53,140 nucleotides of DNA, taken from NCBI RefSeq assembly GCF_020564565.1, contig NZ_JAJCTD010000010.1:1-53140 (forward strand), given 5' to 3'. The notes under the pieces were generated by a model that was given only the letters and a program-made list of their open reading frames with translations, was not told where the DNA came from and made no database searches. This DNA is from Rhodobacter sp. Har01 (GTDB lineage: Bacteria; Pseudomonadota; Alphaproteobacteria; Rhodobacterales; Rhodobacteraceae). Below, one piece after another: positions 32,133 to 40,964 of this stretch (position 1 is the stretch's first letter; each line of letters begins with the position of its first letter). Position numbers and translations under genes: made by a program.

Positions 32133-33251
32133 GTGCTGACCACCATCCAAGTTGCGGGCGACGTCACCGCCCAGGGCCTTCGGGTCGCCGAACTGACCGA
32201 TGGCCGGGTGACCATCGAGACCGGCCGCGAACGGCTGACCGGCTGGCCGGTGCCGCGGACCCTGCGTGCCGCCCTTGCCGGCGCCGCGCTGGCGCTGATG
32301 GGGTTTGTCGGCGCCCCCGCCCCGGTGCAGGCCGAAAGCCTGCTGAACGTCAGCTATGACCCCACGCGCGAACTGTACCGCGAGCTCAACGAAGTGTTCA
32401 GCGCCTGGTGGGTGGCCCAAGGCAATGAAGCCCCCACGATCGAGGTCAGTCATGGCGGGTCCGGAAGCCAGGCGCGGGCGGTGATCGACGGGTTGGAGGC
32501 GCAGGTGGTGACCCTTGCCCTTGCCTCGGACATCGACAAGATCGCCGAGGCCGGCAAGTTGCCCCCGGACTGGCAGTCCAGGCTGCCGCACAACTCCTCG
32601 CCCTATACCTCGACCATCGTCTTCCTGGTGCGCGAGGGCAACCCCAAGGGCCTGAAGGACTGGGGCGACCTCGTCGCGGACGGGGTGGAAGTGATCACCC
32701 CGAATCCCAAGACCAGTGGCGGTGCGCGGTGGAATTACCTGGCCGCCTGGGCCTGGGCCGAGAAGAACGGCCAAGACCCGAAGGAGTTCGTGGGCAAGCT
32801 GTTCAGGAACGTACCGGTGCTGGATTCGGGCGCCCGCGGCTCGACCACCACCTTCGCGCAACGTGGCATCGGCGATGTGCTGCTGGCCTGGGAGAACGAG
32901 GCCTATCTGGCGCTGAAGGAACTGGGCGAGGATCAGTTCGACATCGTGGTGCCGTCGGTCAGCGTGCTGGCCGAGCCGCCGGTGGCGCTGGTCGAAGGCA
33001 ACATCAAGACCGACGACAGCCGCAAGCTGGCCGAGGCCTACCTGAACTTTCTCTACTCGCCCGAAGGCCAGGCCCTGGCCTACAAGCACTTCTACCGCGC
33101 CTGGGATCCTTCGGCTGCCAACCCCGAGGACGTGGCGCGCTTCCCGCAGCTTGACCTGGTCGGCATCGACGCCTTCGGCGGCTGGGCCAAGGTGCAGCCC
33201 GAACACTTTGGCGATGGCGGTATCTTCGATCAGATCTACGTGCCGAAATAA
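32133..33251 (+). CDS. sbp: Sulfate/thiosulfate ABC transporter substrate-binding protein
   Basis: About 372 residues. The mature Sbp/CysP protein begins LNVSYDPTRELYRELNEVF and carries the sulfate-binding signature SHGGSGSQARAVIDG, plus TPNPKTSGGARWNYLAAWAW and SGARGSTTTFAQRGIGDV. GTG 32133 has AAGGAG six bases upstream and is preferred; ATG 32034 would add 33 residues and overlap the previous stop. Either start leaves an unusually long leader (over 40 residues) before the hydrophobic signal core ending APVQA. It captures sulfate for CysTWA. Confidence 0.88.
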   Translation: MLTTIQVAGDVTAQGLRVAELTDGRVTIETGRERLTGWPVPRTLRAALAGAALALMGFVGAPAPVQAESLLNVSYDPTRELYRELNEVFSAWWVAQGNEAPTIEVSHGGSGSQARAVIDGLEAQVVTLALASDIDKIAEAGKLPPDWQSRLPHNSSPYTSTIVFLVREGNPKGLKDWGDLVADGVEVITPNPKTSGGARWNYLAAWAWAEKNGQDPKEFVGKLFRNVPVLDSGARGSTTTFAQRGIGDVLLAWENEAYLALKELGEDQFDIVVPSVSVLAEPPVALVEGNIKTDDSRKLAEAYLNFLYSPEGQALAYKHFYRAWDPSAANPEDVARFPQLDLVGIDAFGGWAKVQPEHFGDGGIFDQIYVPK

Positions 33252-33274
33252 GGCCGGCTGAAGAGAGGCAGAGC

Positions 33275-34111
33275 ATGGGCAAGCCGCTGATCCACCGATC
33301 CCCCATCCCGGGCCTTGGCCTCAGCATGGGGATCACCCTGACGATGCTGTCCCTGATCGTCCTTCTGCCGATCGGCGCCCTTCTCCTGAAGGGCGCCTCT
33401 TACGGCATCGAGGGCATCTGGCAGACGGTGAACCGCGAACGCGTCTGGGCGGCGCTGTTCCTGTCGTTCCGGCTATCGCTGTTCGCGGCGCTGTTCAATC
33501 TGGTCTTCGGCCTTCTGCTGGCCTGGGTGCTGGTGCGCTACCGCTTTCCCGGTCGCCGCATCCTGGATGCCGCCGTGGACCTGCCATTCGCCCTGCCGAC
33601 CGCGGTGGCCGGCATCGCGCTGACCGCGCTGTATGCGCCGAACGGTGTCTTCGGGGCGCTGGCAAGGGATCTGGGTTGGAAGATCGCCTATACCCAATGG
33701 GGCATCTTCATCGCCCTGGTCTTCGTCGGCCTGCCCTTCGTCACCCGCACCGTGCAGCCGGTCATCGAAGAGATCGAGCGCGAGGTCGAGGAGGCCTCGG
33801 CCACCCTGGGCGCCAGCCGCGCCTACACGCTGCGCCACGTCATCCTGCCGATGTTGACGCCCGCCGCACTGACCGGCTTCGCGCTGGCACTGGCGCGGGC
33901 CGTGGGTGAATACGGCAGCGTCATCTTCATCGCCGGGAACATCCCGCTGGTGACCGAGATCGCCCCCCTGCTGATCGTCATCCAGCTGGAGGAGTTCAAC
34001 TACGATGCCGCCGCCGCCATCGGCATCGCCATGCTGCTGATCAGTTTCGCGATGCTCCTGGCGATCAACCTGATCCAGGTCTGGAGCCGGAGGAGGATCG
34101 GCCATGTCTGA
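33275..34111 (+). CDS. cysT: Sulfate ABC transporter permease CysT
   Basis: 278 residues with about six transmembrane helices, and PFALPTAVAGIALTALYAPN and EEASATLGASRAYTLRHVIL (coupling loop) typical of CysT/CysU. It lies 23 bp after sbp and overlaps cysW by eight bases. It forms the sulfate channel with CysW. Confidence 0.92.
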   Translation: MGKPLIHRSPIPGLGLSMGITLTMLSLIVLLPIGALLLKGASYGIEGIWQTVNRERVWAALFLSFRLSLFAALFNLVFGLLLAWVLVRYRFPGRRILDAAVDLPFALPTAVAGIALTALYAPNGVFGALARDLGWKIAYTQWGIFIALVFVGLPFVTRTVQPVIEEIEREVEEASATLGASRAYTLRHVILPMLTPAALTGFALALARAVGEYGSVIFIAGNIPLVTEIAPLLIVIQLEEFNYDAAAAIGIAMLLISFAMLLAINLIQVWSRRRIGHV

Positions 34112-34967
34112 CATCCCCGCCCCCCGCTTCCGCGCCGCGACCGAGGAAGCCCCTGCTGTCCGCTGGACGCTGATCTGCCTCGCCGTCCTTGGCCTTGCGG
34201 TCCTGGTCTTCGCCCCGCTGATCGCCGTCTTCGCCGAGGCGCTGGCGCGCGGCTCGGCCGCCGCCGTGGCCAGTCTGGCCAACCGCGACGCCCAGGCCGC
34301 GATCCGGCTGACGCTGACCATCGCGGCGATCTCGGTGCCGCTGAACGCCGCCTTCGGCATCGCCGCAGCCTGGTTCATCACCAAGTTCGACTTCCGCGGC
34401 AAGGCCTTCCTGATCACCCTGATCGACCTGCCGTTCTCGGTCTCGCCGGTGGTGGCGGGGCTGTGCATCGTGCTGATGTTCGGCGCCAATTCGCTGATCG
34501 GCGGCTGGCTGGTGGCGCAGGGCTGGCCCATCGTCTTTGCCCTGCCCGGCATCGTGCTGGCCACCATGTTCGTCACCTTTCCCTTCGTCGCGCGCGAACT
34601 GATCCCGGTGATGATCGAACAGGGCAGGGCCGAGGAAGAGGCCGCCCTGACCCTGGGCGCCAGCGGCTGGCGCGTCTTCCGCACCGTGACGCTGCCCAAC
34701 ATCCGCTGGGCACTGCTTTACGGCGTCCTGCTGTGCAACGCCCGCGCCATGGGCGAGTTCGGCGCCGTCGCGGTGGTGTCCGGCAAGATCCGCGGCCAGA
34801 CCGCCACCATGCCGATCACCATCGAGATGCTCTACAACGAATACCTTTCCGTCGCGGCCTTCAGCCTGGCCGCCCTTCTTGCCCTTCTTGCCCTTGTCAC
34901 CCTTGCGCTGAAGACCGCGCTGGAGATCCGCAATGCCGATGCCCTGGCCGCAAGCCACCGTCCCTAG
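34104..34967 (+). CDS. cysW: Sulfate ABC transporter permease CysW
   Basis: 287 residues, multi-helix permease with LIDLPFSVSPVVAGLCIVLM, coupling loop EEEAALTLGASGWRVFRTVT, and the CysW-typical NARAMGEFGAVAVVSGKIRG. The start overlaps the cysT stop region. It is the partner of CysT. Confidence 0.92.
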   Translation: MSDIPAPRFRAATEEAPAVRWTLICLAVLGLAVLVFAPLIAVFAEALARGSAAAVASLANRDAQAAIRLTLTIAAISVPLNAAFGIAAAWFITKFDFRGKAFLITLIDLPFSVSPVVAGLCIVLMFGANSLIGGWLVAQGWPIVFALPGIVLATMFVTFPFVARELIPVMIEQGRAEEEAALTLGASGWRVFRTVTLPNIRWALLYGVLLCNARAMGEFGAVAVVSGKIRGQTATMPITIEMLYNEYLSVAAFSLAALLALLALVTLALKTALEIRNADALAASHRP

Positions 34968-34977
34968 GAGACTGCCC

Positions 34978-35697
34978 ATGCTGATCGAGATCGACGAGAT
35001 ATCGAAGGCCTTCGGCACCACCGCGGCGCTGAACCCGGTGTCGCTGACCATCCCCTCGGGGGCGCTGGTGGCGCTGCTGGGGCCCTCGGGCTCGGGCAAG
35101 ACCACGCTTCTGCGCATCCTCGGCGGCCTGGAATACCCCACTTCGGGCCGCGTGCTGTTCGACGGCGCCGACGCCACCGGCCTGACCGTGCAGGAGCGCC
35201 GCGCCGGCTTCGTGTTCCAGTCCTACGCGCTGTTCCGGCACATGACGGTCTTCGAGAACATCGCCTATGGCCTGCGCGCCCGACCCCGCGCGGTACGCCC
35301 GCCACGGGCCGAGATCGCCCGCCGGGTCTCCAGGCTGCTGGAGCTGATCCAGTTGCCCGGCATTGGCGCCCGCTATCCCAGCCAGCTTTCCGGCGGCCAG
35401 CGACAGCGCGTCGCCCTGGCCCGCGCCCTGGCGATCGAGCCGCGCATGCTGCTGCTGGACGAACCCTTCGGCGCGCTGGACGCCAAAGTCCGCAAGGAGC
35501 TTCGCCAGGGCTTGCGCGACATCCACGACAGCACCGGCCTGACCACCGTCTTCGTCACCCATGATCAGGACGAAGCCATGGAACTGGCCGACCTTGTCGT
35601 CGTCATGTCCATGGGCCGCATCGAGCAGATCGGCAAACCCCACGACATCCGCGCCCGCCCCGCGTCCGACTTCGTCCGCACCTTCATCACCGCCTGA
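34978..35697 (+). CDS. cysA: Sulfate ABC transporter ATPase CysA, short form
   Basis: 239 residues. Walker A is GPSGSGKTT, Q-loop VFQSYALFRHM, signature LSGGQRQRVALARAL, Walker B MLLLDEPFGALDA and H-loop THDQDEAM. ATG 34978 follows TAGGAG. Most CysA proteins are about 350 residues with a C-terminal TOBE/TRAP-like domain; this one stops right after the nucleotide-binding domain (FVRTFITA), so that regulatory extension is absent. Confidence 0.9.
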   Translation: MLIEIDEISKAFGTTAALNPVSLTIPSGALVALLGPSGSGKTTLLRILGGLEYPTSGRVLFDGADATGLTVQERRAGFVFQSYALFRHMTVFENIAYGLRARPRAVRPPRAEIARRVSRLLELIQLPGIGARYPSQLSGGQRQRVALARALAIEPRMLLLDEPFGALDAKVRKELRQGLRDIHDSTGLTTVFVTHDQDEAMELADLVVVMSMGRIEQIGKPHDIRARPASDFVRTFITA

Positions 35698-35887
35698 AAG
35701 ACCGCCGTGCCGGCTGCAAGGCCCGCACTCCGACCACTGCGGCCCACAACCCCGCTTGTGCCGCCCCGACTGGTCGGCCGCCATACCGCAGGCGGGGTCC
35801 GGGTTGGAGAACGACCTACTCTTGGCGGGCACAAATGGGAAAGCCCGTTCCATTGGCCCTGCAGAGCATTTTCGGTAACCAGTAGAC

Positions 35888-36157
35888 ATGGACCAAGCGG
35901 TGGCCAGATCTGTCGACCCAGCATCGGGGGCCCTTGCGCCCGAACCCGCACCTTTGGGCCTGGATGGCGTGGCCGAGCGGCTGCGGCTGATCCGCATCGT
36001 CTCGCAGCAGCGCCGCTATCATGGCCGACCCACGCCGCGGCTGCCGTCGAAGGCCGAGATCATCGGGCTTCTGAACGATGTCGAGGGGCTGCTCTACCCA
36101 CGCCATTTCGGCCCGCCGGGCCTGACCCCGGACGAGACCGAGGCTCATGTGCTGTAG
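35888..36157 (+). pseudogene. N-terminal part of EpsC-like serine acetyltransferase, ended by TAG
   Basis: 89 residues (VAERLRLIRIVSQQRRYHGR, LPSKAEIIGLLNDVEGLLYP, HFGPPGLTPDETEAH) matching the N-terminal helical domain of EpsC-type serine O-acetyltransferases. TAG at 36155-36157 interrupts the frame; the next codon is ATG and the same frame continues into the catalytic domain. This is either a nonsense mutation or a split gene. Confidence 0.7.
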
Positions 36158-36847
36158 ATGCTGGGGTCGGTCCGCCAGCGGCTGACGCAGCAGATCGAGC
36201 TGGAGTGGCGGCTGGACGACCGCAAGATTTCGGAAACGGGCCCGAGTTCGGCGCGTCAGGCTGCCGAAGCCTTCATTGAAAGCCTGGTCCGCGTGCGCGA
36301 CCTGCACGATACCGACATCGCCGCAGCTTATGCCGGCGACCCTTCGGCGAAGAGCCTGGACGAGATCGTGTTCTGCTTCCCCGGCGTCGCAGCGATCCTG
36401 CGCCATCGCATTGCGCACGAGTTGTATCGGCTGGGTGCCGTGATCATTGCCCGGGTGATGGCCGAATACGCGCACGAGCGGACGGCCATCGACATCCACC
36501 CTGGCGCCCGCATCGGCCCCTCGTTCTTCATCGACCACGGCACCGGCGTGGTGATCGGTGAAACCGCGGTCGTCGGCCGCAACGTGCGGCTGTATCAGCA
36601 GGTCCTGCTCGGCGCCAAACGCTTCGAGGCCGATGAGACCGGTGCCCTGGTCAAGGGCCAGCCGCGCCACCCGGTGGTCGAGGACGACGTGGTGATCTAC
36701 GCCGGCGCCGCGATCCTGGGCCGCATCACCATTGGCCAAGGGTCGGTCATCGGCGGCGGCGTCTGGCTGACCGAGGGCACCGCGCCGGGCACCATCGTCA
36801 CCCAGGCCAAGCCACATCTCTCGGTTGTTGCGCCTGCGCGGCCGTAA
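36158..36847 (+). CDS. EpsC-like serine O-acetyltransferase, catalytic part
   Basis: 229 residues beginning with the ATG directly after the TAG. A helical segment (LHDTDIAAAYAGDPSAKSLD) leads to the left-handed beta-helix (hexapeptide) acyltransferase domain. Active-site text is HRIAHELYRLG, IHPGARIGPSFFIDHGTGVV and GETAVVGRNVRLYQ. The enzyme makes O-acetylserine for cysteine synthesis. In family 2A encapsulin loci this gene accompanies the targeted desulfurase, matching the remnant 8 kb upstream. The catalytic domain looks intact, but the missing N-terminal helices normally mediate oligomerisation, so activity is uncertain. Confidence 0.8.
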   Translation: MLGSVRQRLTQQIELEWRLDDRKISETGPSSARQAAEAFIESLVRVRDLHDTDIAAAYAGDPSAKSLDEIVFCFPGVAAILRHRIAHELYRLGAVIIARVMAEYAHERTAIDIHPGARIGPSFFIDHGTGVVIGETAVVGRNVRLYQQVLLGAKRFEADETGALVKGQPRHPVVEDDVVIYAGAAILGRITIGQGSVIGGGVWLTEGTAPGTIVTQAKPHLSVVAPARP

Positions 36848-37028
36848 TCGGCGCGGCGAACGGCGGAAGTTTCTTCTCTTTGTGCCGGTGGCGAAGCCCA
36901 TGATCTGCTCTGTGGGTCCCCGGCTTTGGAATGGTGTCCGGAAATCCGGGACCGCAGAGTGTCCATCAACGACCAACTGAGTCGTGTAAAATCGGGCCAC
37001 GGCCCGCAAGATGTTGATGGAGAAAAGA

Positions 37029-38015
37029 ATGTCCCGCCTCGCCGGTTTCGCCACCGCCTTTGTCGCGCTGGCTGCCACGCCCCTTCTGGCCCAGCCGGAA
37101 GAGATTACCGTTGCCTATTTCCTGGAATGGCCGCTGCCCTTCGAGGCTGCCAAGGTGGACGGCTCCTTCGAGCGGGACCTGGGCGTCAAGGTGAACTGGC
37201 GCGCCTTCGATACCGGCGTTGCCATGTCGGCCGCGGCCGCCTCGGGCGATGTGCAGGTCCTGATCAGCCAGGGCGTGCCACCCTTCGTCACTGCCACCTC
37301 GGCCGGGCAGGACCTCAAGGCGATCGACATCGCCGTGAGCTATTCCGAGAACGACAACTGCGTCGTTCGTAAGGACCTGGAAATCACCAAGGACAACGTG
37401 GCCGAACTGGAGGGCAAGAAGGTGGGCGTGCCGCTGGGCACCGCGGCGCACTACGGGTTCCTCAAGCAGCTTGAATACTTCAAGATCGACGTGTCGAAGC
37501 TGCAGGTGGTGGACCTGACCCCGCCGGATGCCGCTGCCGCCATCGCCCAGGGCAATATCGATGTGTTCTGCGGCTGGGGCGGATCGCTGGCCCGGGCGAA
37601 GGACTACGGCAATGTGTTGCTGACCGGGGCCGAGAAGGAAGCCGCCGGCATCTTCGTCTTCGACGTGATCTCGGCACCGGGCGCCTTCGCCGCGGAGAAC
37701 CCTGATCTGGTGGCGAAATTCCTCAAGGTGATCAACGATCAGAACAACGCCTACGCCGCGGCGCCTGACGGCTTTGTCCCGATCCTGGCCAAGGATTCCG
37801 GCCTGGACGAGGATGGCACCAAGGCGCAGCTTGCCGGCTTCGCCCTGCCGACGATCGAGGAAAAGCTGTCGGACAAATGGCTGGGCGGCGGGCTGCAGGC
37901 CTATCTCAAGGGTGTGGCCGACTTCTTCGTCTCGACCGGCAATATTCCCTCGGCGCTCGACAGCTATGACGGGGTCGTGGACTCCTCCTACCTCGAGGCC
38001 GTCTCGAAGCTGTGA
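37029..38015 (+). CDS. tauA: Taurine ABC transporter substrate-binding protein TauA
   Basis: About 328 residues. Signal peptide MSRLAGFATAFVALAATPLLA; mature TauA text ITVAYFLEWPLPFEAAKVDG, SENDNCVVRKDL, KKVGVPLGTAAHYGFLKQLE and DVFCGWGGSLARAKDYG. ATG 37029 has GGAG nine bases upstream; ATG 37011 is possible. It binds taurine-like sulfonates in the periplasm for TauBC. The tauABC genes follow EpsC by about 180 bp. Confidence 0.9.
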   Translation: MSRLAGFATAFVALAATPLLAQPEEITVAYFLEWPLPFEAAKVDGSFERDLGVKVNWRAFDTGVAMSAAAASGDVQVLISQGVPPFVTATSAGQDLKAIDIAVSYSENDNCVVRKDLEITKDNVAELEGKKVGVPLGTAAHYGFLKQLEYFKIDVSKLQVVDLTPPDAAAAIAQGNIDVFCGWGGSLARAKDYGNVLLTGAEKEAAGIFVFDVISAPGAFAAENPDLVAKFLKVINDQNNAYAAAPDGFVPILAKDSGLDEDGTKAQLAGFALPTIEEKLSDKWLGGGLQAYLKGVADFFVSTGNIPSALDSYDGVVDSSYLEAVSKL

Positions 38016-38089
38016 CCGTCGTTGCCGGCGAACGGGGCGGCGCGGGTTCTCCTCCCCGCGCCGCCCTTCCCAATTGAAGGAACCGCGCC

Positions 38090-38896
38090 ATGACGCCCCT
38101 CACCCTCGACGCCGTGTCGATGGAATTCGCCAATCCCAAGGAGAGCGCCACGCAGGCGCTGTCCGACATCTCGCTGTCGATCCCCGAGGGCGAGCTGGTC
38201 TCGATCCTGGGCCCCTCGGGCTGTGGCAAGACCACGCTTCTGAACATCCTGGCCGGGTTCCTGCGGCCGACCGGCGGGGCGGTTACCCTGGGCGGACAGC
38301 CGATCCGCGGGCCGGGGCCTGACCGGGGCATGGTGTTCCAGCAAGGGGCGCTGTTCGAATGGATGAGCGTGCGCAAGAACGTGGATTTCGGGCCGCGGAT
38401 GCGCGCCATCGGCCGCTCCGATCGCAACCGGGTGACCGACCGGCTGCTGGAGCAGACCGGGTTGCAGGGCTTTGCCGAGAAGCCGGTCTATGCGCTGTCG
38501 GGCGGGATGCAGCAGCGGGTGGCGCTGGCGCGCTGCCTGGCGGGCGACCCGCAGGTCGTGCTGATGGACGAACCGCTGGGTGCGCTGGACGCGCTGACCC
38601 GCGAAAAGATGCAGGGCCTGGTGCTGAAGCTGTGGAAGGAAACCGGCAAGACGGTGATCCTGATCACCCATTCGGTCGAGGAGGCGCTGCTGCTGGGCGA
38701 GCGCCTGATCGTCATGGCGCCGCGCCCCGGCCGGCTGTACCGCGAATACCGGCTGCCCTTTGCCGAGGCCGGTGTCGACGCCGACCTGCGCGCGATCAAG
38801 GCCCGCCCCGACTTTGCCGCTCACCGCGATGAGATCCTGTCGCTGATCTGGGGCATGGAGGAGGAAATCATGGGCCGCTCCGGGGTGGCCGCATGA
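38090..38896 (+). CDS. tauB: Taurine ABC transporter ATPase TauB
   Basis: 268 residues. Walker A GPSGCGKTT, Q-loop VFQQGALFEWM, signature LSGGMQQRVALARCL, Walker B VVLMDEPLGALDA, H-loop THSVEEAL. The stop overlaps the tauC start by four bases. It energises sulfonate import. Confidence 0.93.
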   Translation: MTPLTLDAVSMEFANPKESATQALSDISLSIPEGELVSILGPSGCGKTTLLNILAGFLRPTGGAVTLGGQPIRGPGPDRGMVFQQGALFEWMSVRKNVDFGPRMRAIGRSDRNRVTDRLLEQTGLQGFAEKPVYALSGGMQQRVALARCLAGDPQVVLMDEPLGALDALTREKMQGLVLKLWKETGKTVILITHSVEEALLLGERLIVMAPRPGRLYREYRLPFAEAGVDADLRAIKARPDFAAHRDEILSLIWGMEEEIMGRSGVAA

Positions 38897-40119
38897 CCGT
38901 GCTTTTGGCCTACGTGGCGCTGTTCTTCCTGGCCTGGAGTCTGACCTTGCTGGCCGGGCGCAAGACCCCGCGCCTTACCTTCGGCGACGCATCGTCGGTG
39001 CGGCCGTCGCGCCTGGCCTCGGTCTTGTCGGTCGGGATGCTGTTCCTGATCTGGGGCGCCTTCACCGGATCGACGCTGGTGCCTTTGCATGTGCCGGGCC
39101 CCTTCGTGGGCGACACGTCCTTCTCCTACACGGCCGAGGATGGCCGCGGTGGAACCGGGCAGGCAACGGTGACGGTCCGCGTCCACCGCCCCGGCGAACG
39201 CCCCGACAAGCCCGATGCCACCGGCGGCAGCGGTATCGCCCGCGACGACTCCGAGGTGACGCCCGCCTGGCGCAGCGCGCTGGTCAAGCCCGCCACGAAC
39301 GATGCACCGGGCGCGTTCGTGACCGCCATCGACGGCCATCCGGTGCGTCCCGGCCAGGCGGTGCAGGTGGCGGACGGCGACGCCGTGCTGACGCCCAAGG
39401 GCTCGATCAGCTTCACGCCGGATGCTGGCTGGCAGATGGAGCCGATCTGGCTGCCGTCGCCCGAGGCCGTGGCCGCGCGGCTGGTCGAGATCGCCCGCGA
39501 CGGCTACCAGAACCATTCCCTTTGGGAACACCTGGGCTATTCGCTGTGGCGGGTGCTGGCGGGGCTGGTGCTGGGCACGCTGGTGGGCGTGCCCCTGGGT
39601 TATGCCATGGGCCTGTCCGGCTGGATCCGGGGCTGGTTCGACCCGATCGTCGAGTTCATGCGGCCGGTGCCGCCGCTGGCGCTGATCCCGCTGGTGATCA
39701 TCTGGTTCGGCATCTGGGAAAGCGGCAAGATCGTGCTGCTGTTCCTCGCGGCGCTGTGGATCATGGTGATCGCCGCGCGCAACGGGATCACCGGGGTGCG
39801 GCTGTCCAAGGTCCACGCGGCCTATTCGCTGGGCGCCTCGCGCGGGCAGGTGTTGCGGCACGTCATCATCCCCAACTCGCTGCCCGAAATCTTCACCGGG
39901 CTGCGCGTGGCGCTTGGGGTCTGCTGGGGCACCGTGGTGGCGGCCGAACTGGTGGCGGCCGAGAAGGGGGCCGGGATGATGATCCTGGTCGCCTCCAAGT
40001 TCCAGCTGACCGACATCGTGGTCATGGGCATCCTGCTGATCGGCTTCATCGGCTACGGCATCGACATCCTGATGCGGCTGGCCGAGCGCCGGCTGGTGCC
40101 CTGGCGTGGCAAGGGCTGA
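38893..40119 (+). CDS. tauC: Taurine ABC transporter permease TauC with a cadherin-like periplasmic insert
   Basis: 408 residues, against roughly 250-300 for usual TauC. Two N-terminal transmembrane helices (about 1-20 and 42-62) are followed by a hydrophilic insert at about 66-181. In it FSYTAEDGRGGTGQATVTVR resembles the end strands of cadherin/VCBS-like repeats, and VTAIDGHPVRPGQAVQVADG with GSISFTPDAGW resembles the beginning of one. The normal permease resumes at WLPSPEAVAARLVEI and has the coupling loop AAYSLGASRGQVLRHVIIPN. The insert should lie in the periplasm. Confidence 0.88.
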   Translation: MTVLLAYVALFFLAWSLTLLAGRKTPRLTFGDASSVRPSRLASVLSVGMLFLIWGAFTGSTLVPLHVPGPFVGDTSFSYTAEDGRGGTGQATVTVRVHRPGERPDKPDATGGSGIARDDSEVTPAWRSALVKPATNDAPGAFVTAIDGHPVRPGQAVQVADGDAVLTPKGSISFTPDAGWQMEPIWLPSPEAVAARLVEIARDGYQNHSLWEHLGYSLWRVLAGLVLGTLVGVPLGYAMGLSGWIRGWFDPIVEFMRPVPPLALIPLVIIWFGIWESGKIVLLFLAALWIMVIAARNGITGVRLSKVHAAYSLGASRGQVLRHVIIPNSLPEIFTGLRVALGVCWGTVVAAELVAAEKGAGMMILVASKFQLTDIVVMGILLIGFIGYGIDILMRLAERRLVPWRGKG

Positions 40120-40179
40120 ACCCGTCACGCCCGGCCCAGCGGCCGACCGTAGTAAAGGGCGGCCACATGGGTCGCCTTG

Positions 40180-40661
40180 GCGAAGAAAAGCCAGCGCGAA
40201 GGATCGCTCCGGCCAGGTGGAAACCATGCTCATGGACCTGGAGACCGACGCCTCGCCCGCAGCGTTGGATTCGGTCTTCCGGGCGCTGCATACACTGAAG
40301 GGCGGGGGGGCGATGTCCGGCTTCCCGGCGCTTTCGGCCTTTGCCCACCATTTCGAGGATGCCTTCGACCTGGTGCGCGAAGGCAGGATCGGCGTCTCCC
40401 GCGCTTCTGGACGCGGCGCTGATCGGGCGCGACCATATGATTGCCCTGCGGGATGCGGGCGGGGATGAGACCGCGAAGGCCGCACTTCAGGCCTGGCCCG
40501 AGGTGGATGTGATCCTCGCCGACTTGCGCGCTGCGGTCGACCAGGCCCCAGCCGCGCCGCCCGTGGCAGAGGCGACCCGGGAGGTGCGGTTCCGTCCCTC
40601 GGCCACCACTTGCGCCACGGTGGACTGGGCTTGCCCGGAAGATGTGGAGAGCACCAACTGA
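40180..40661 (+). pseudogene. CheA histidine-kinase Hpt domain fragment, frameshifted
   Basis: One frame gives MLMDLETDASPAALDSVFRA, then LHTLKGGGAMSGFPALSAFA (phospho-acceptor His in HTLKG) and HHFEDAFDLVREGRIGV. Around 40395-40405 the homology moves to the +1 frame: SPALLDAALIGRDHMIALRD and EVDVILADLRAAVDQ. It breaks off at the left end of the IS3 element. No start codon region, dimerisation or kinase domain remains. It is a scrap of a chemotaxis gene. Confidence 0.7.
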
Positions 40662-40679
40662 GGAATCGGGAGGTGTTCG

Positions 40680-40964
40680 ATGGGACACGGGAACAGACCG
40701 ACGCCGGAGTTTCGGCGTGAAGCGGATCGGCTGGCGCTGGCCAGCGGCAGGACGCGGCGGGAGATCGCGGAGGATCTGGACATCGGGTTGTCAACGCTCA
40801 CGCGGTGGCTCGGGCAGGAACGGGATGCCAGTGCGCCGAGTGAGGTCCCGGTCGATCTGCATGCCGAACTGAAGCGTCTGCGGCGTGAGAATGCGGTGCT
40901 GAAGCAGGAGCGCGACATCCCAAGAAAAGCCGCCGCCTTCTTCGCGAAAGAGCGACGTCGATGA
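40680..40964 (+). CDS. IS3-family transposase OrfA
   Basis: 94 residues: helix-turn-helix (TPEFRREADRLALASGRTRR, IAEDLDIGLSTLTRWLG) and a C-terminal zipper segment (ELKRLRRENAVLKQERDIPR) ending KAAAFFAKERRR. The stop overlaps the orfB ATG. RBS GGGAGG lies upstream. OrfA is intact, but its OrfB partner is broken. Confidence 0.88.
   Translation: MGHGNRPTPEFRREADRLALASGRTRREIAEDLDIGLSTLTRWLGQERDASAPSEVPVDLHAELKRLRRENAVLKQERDIPRKAAAFFAKERRR

Noticed and set aside
39088..39435. TauC insert as a frameshift artefact
   Set aside because: The frame is continuous through the insert, the composition is protein-like, and permease motifs are intact on both sides.
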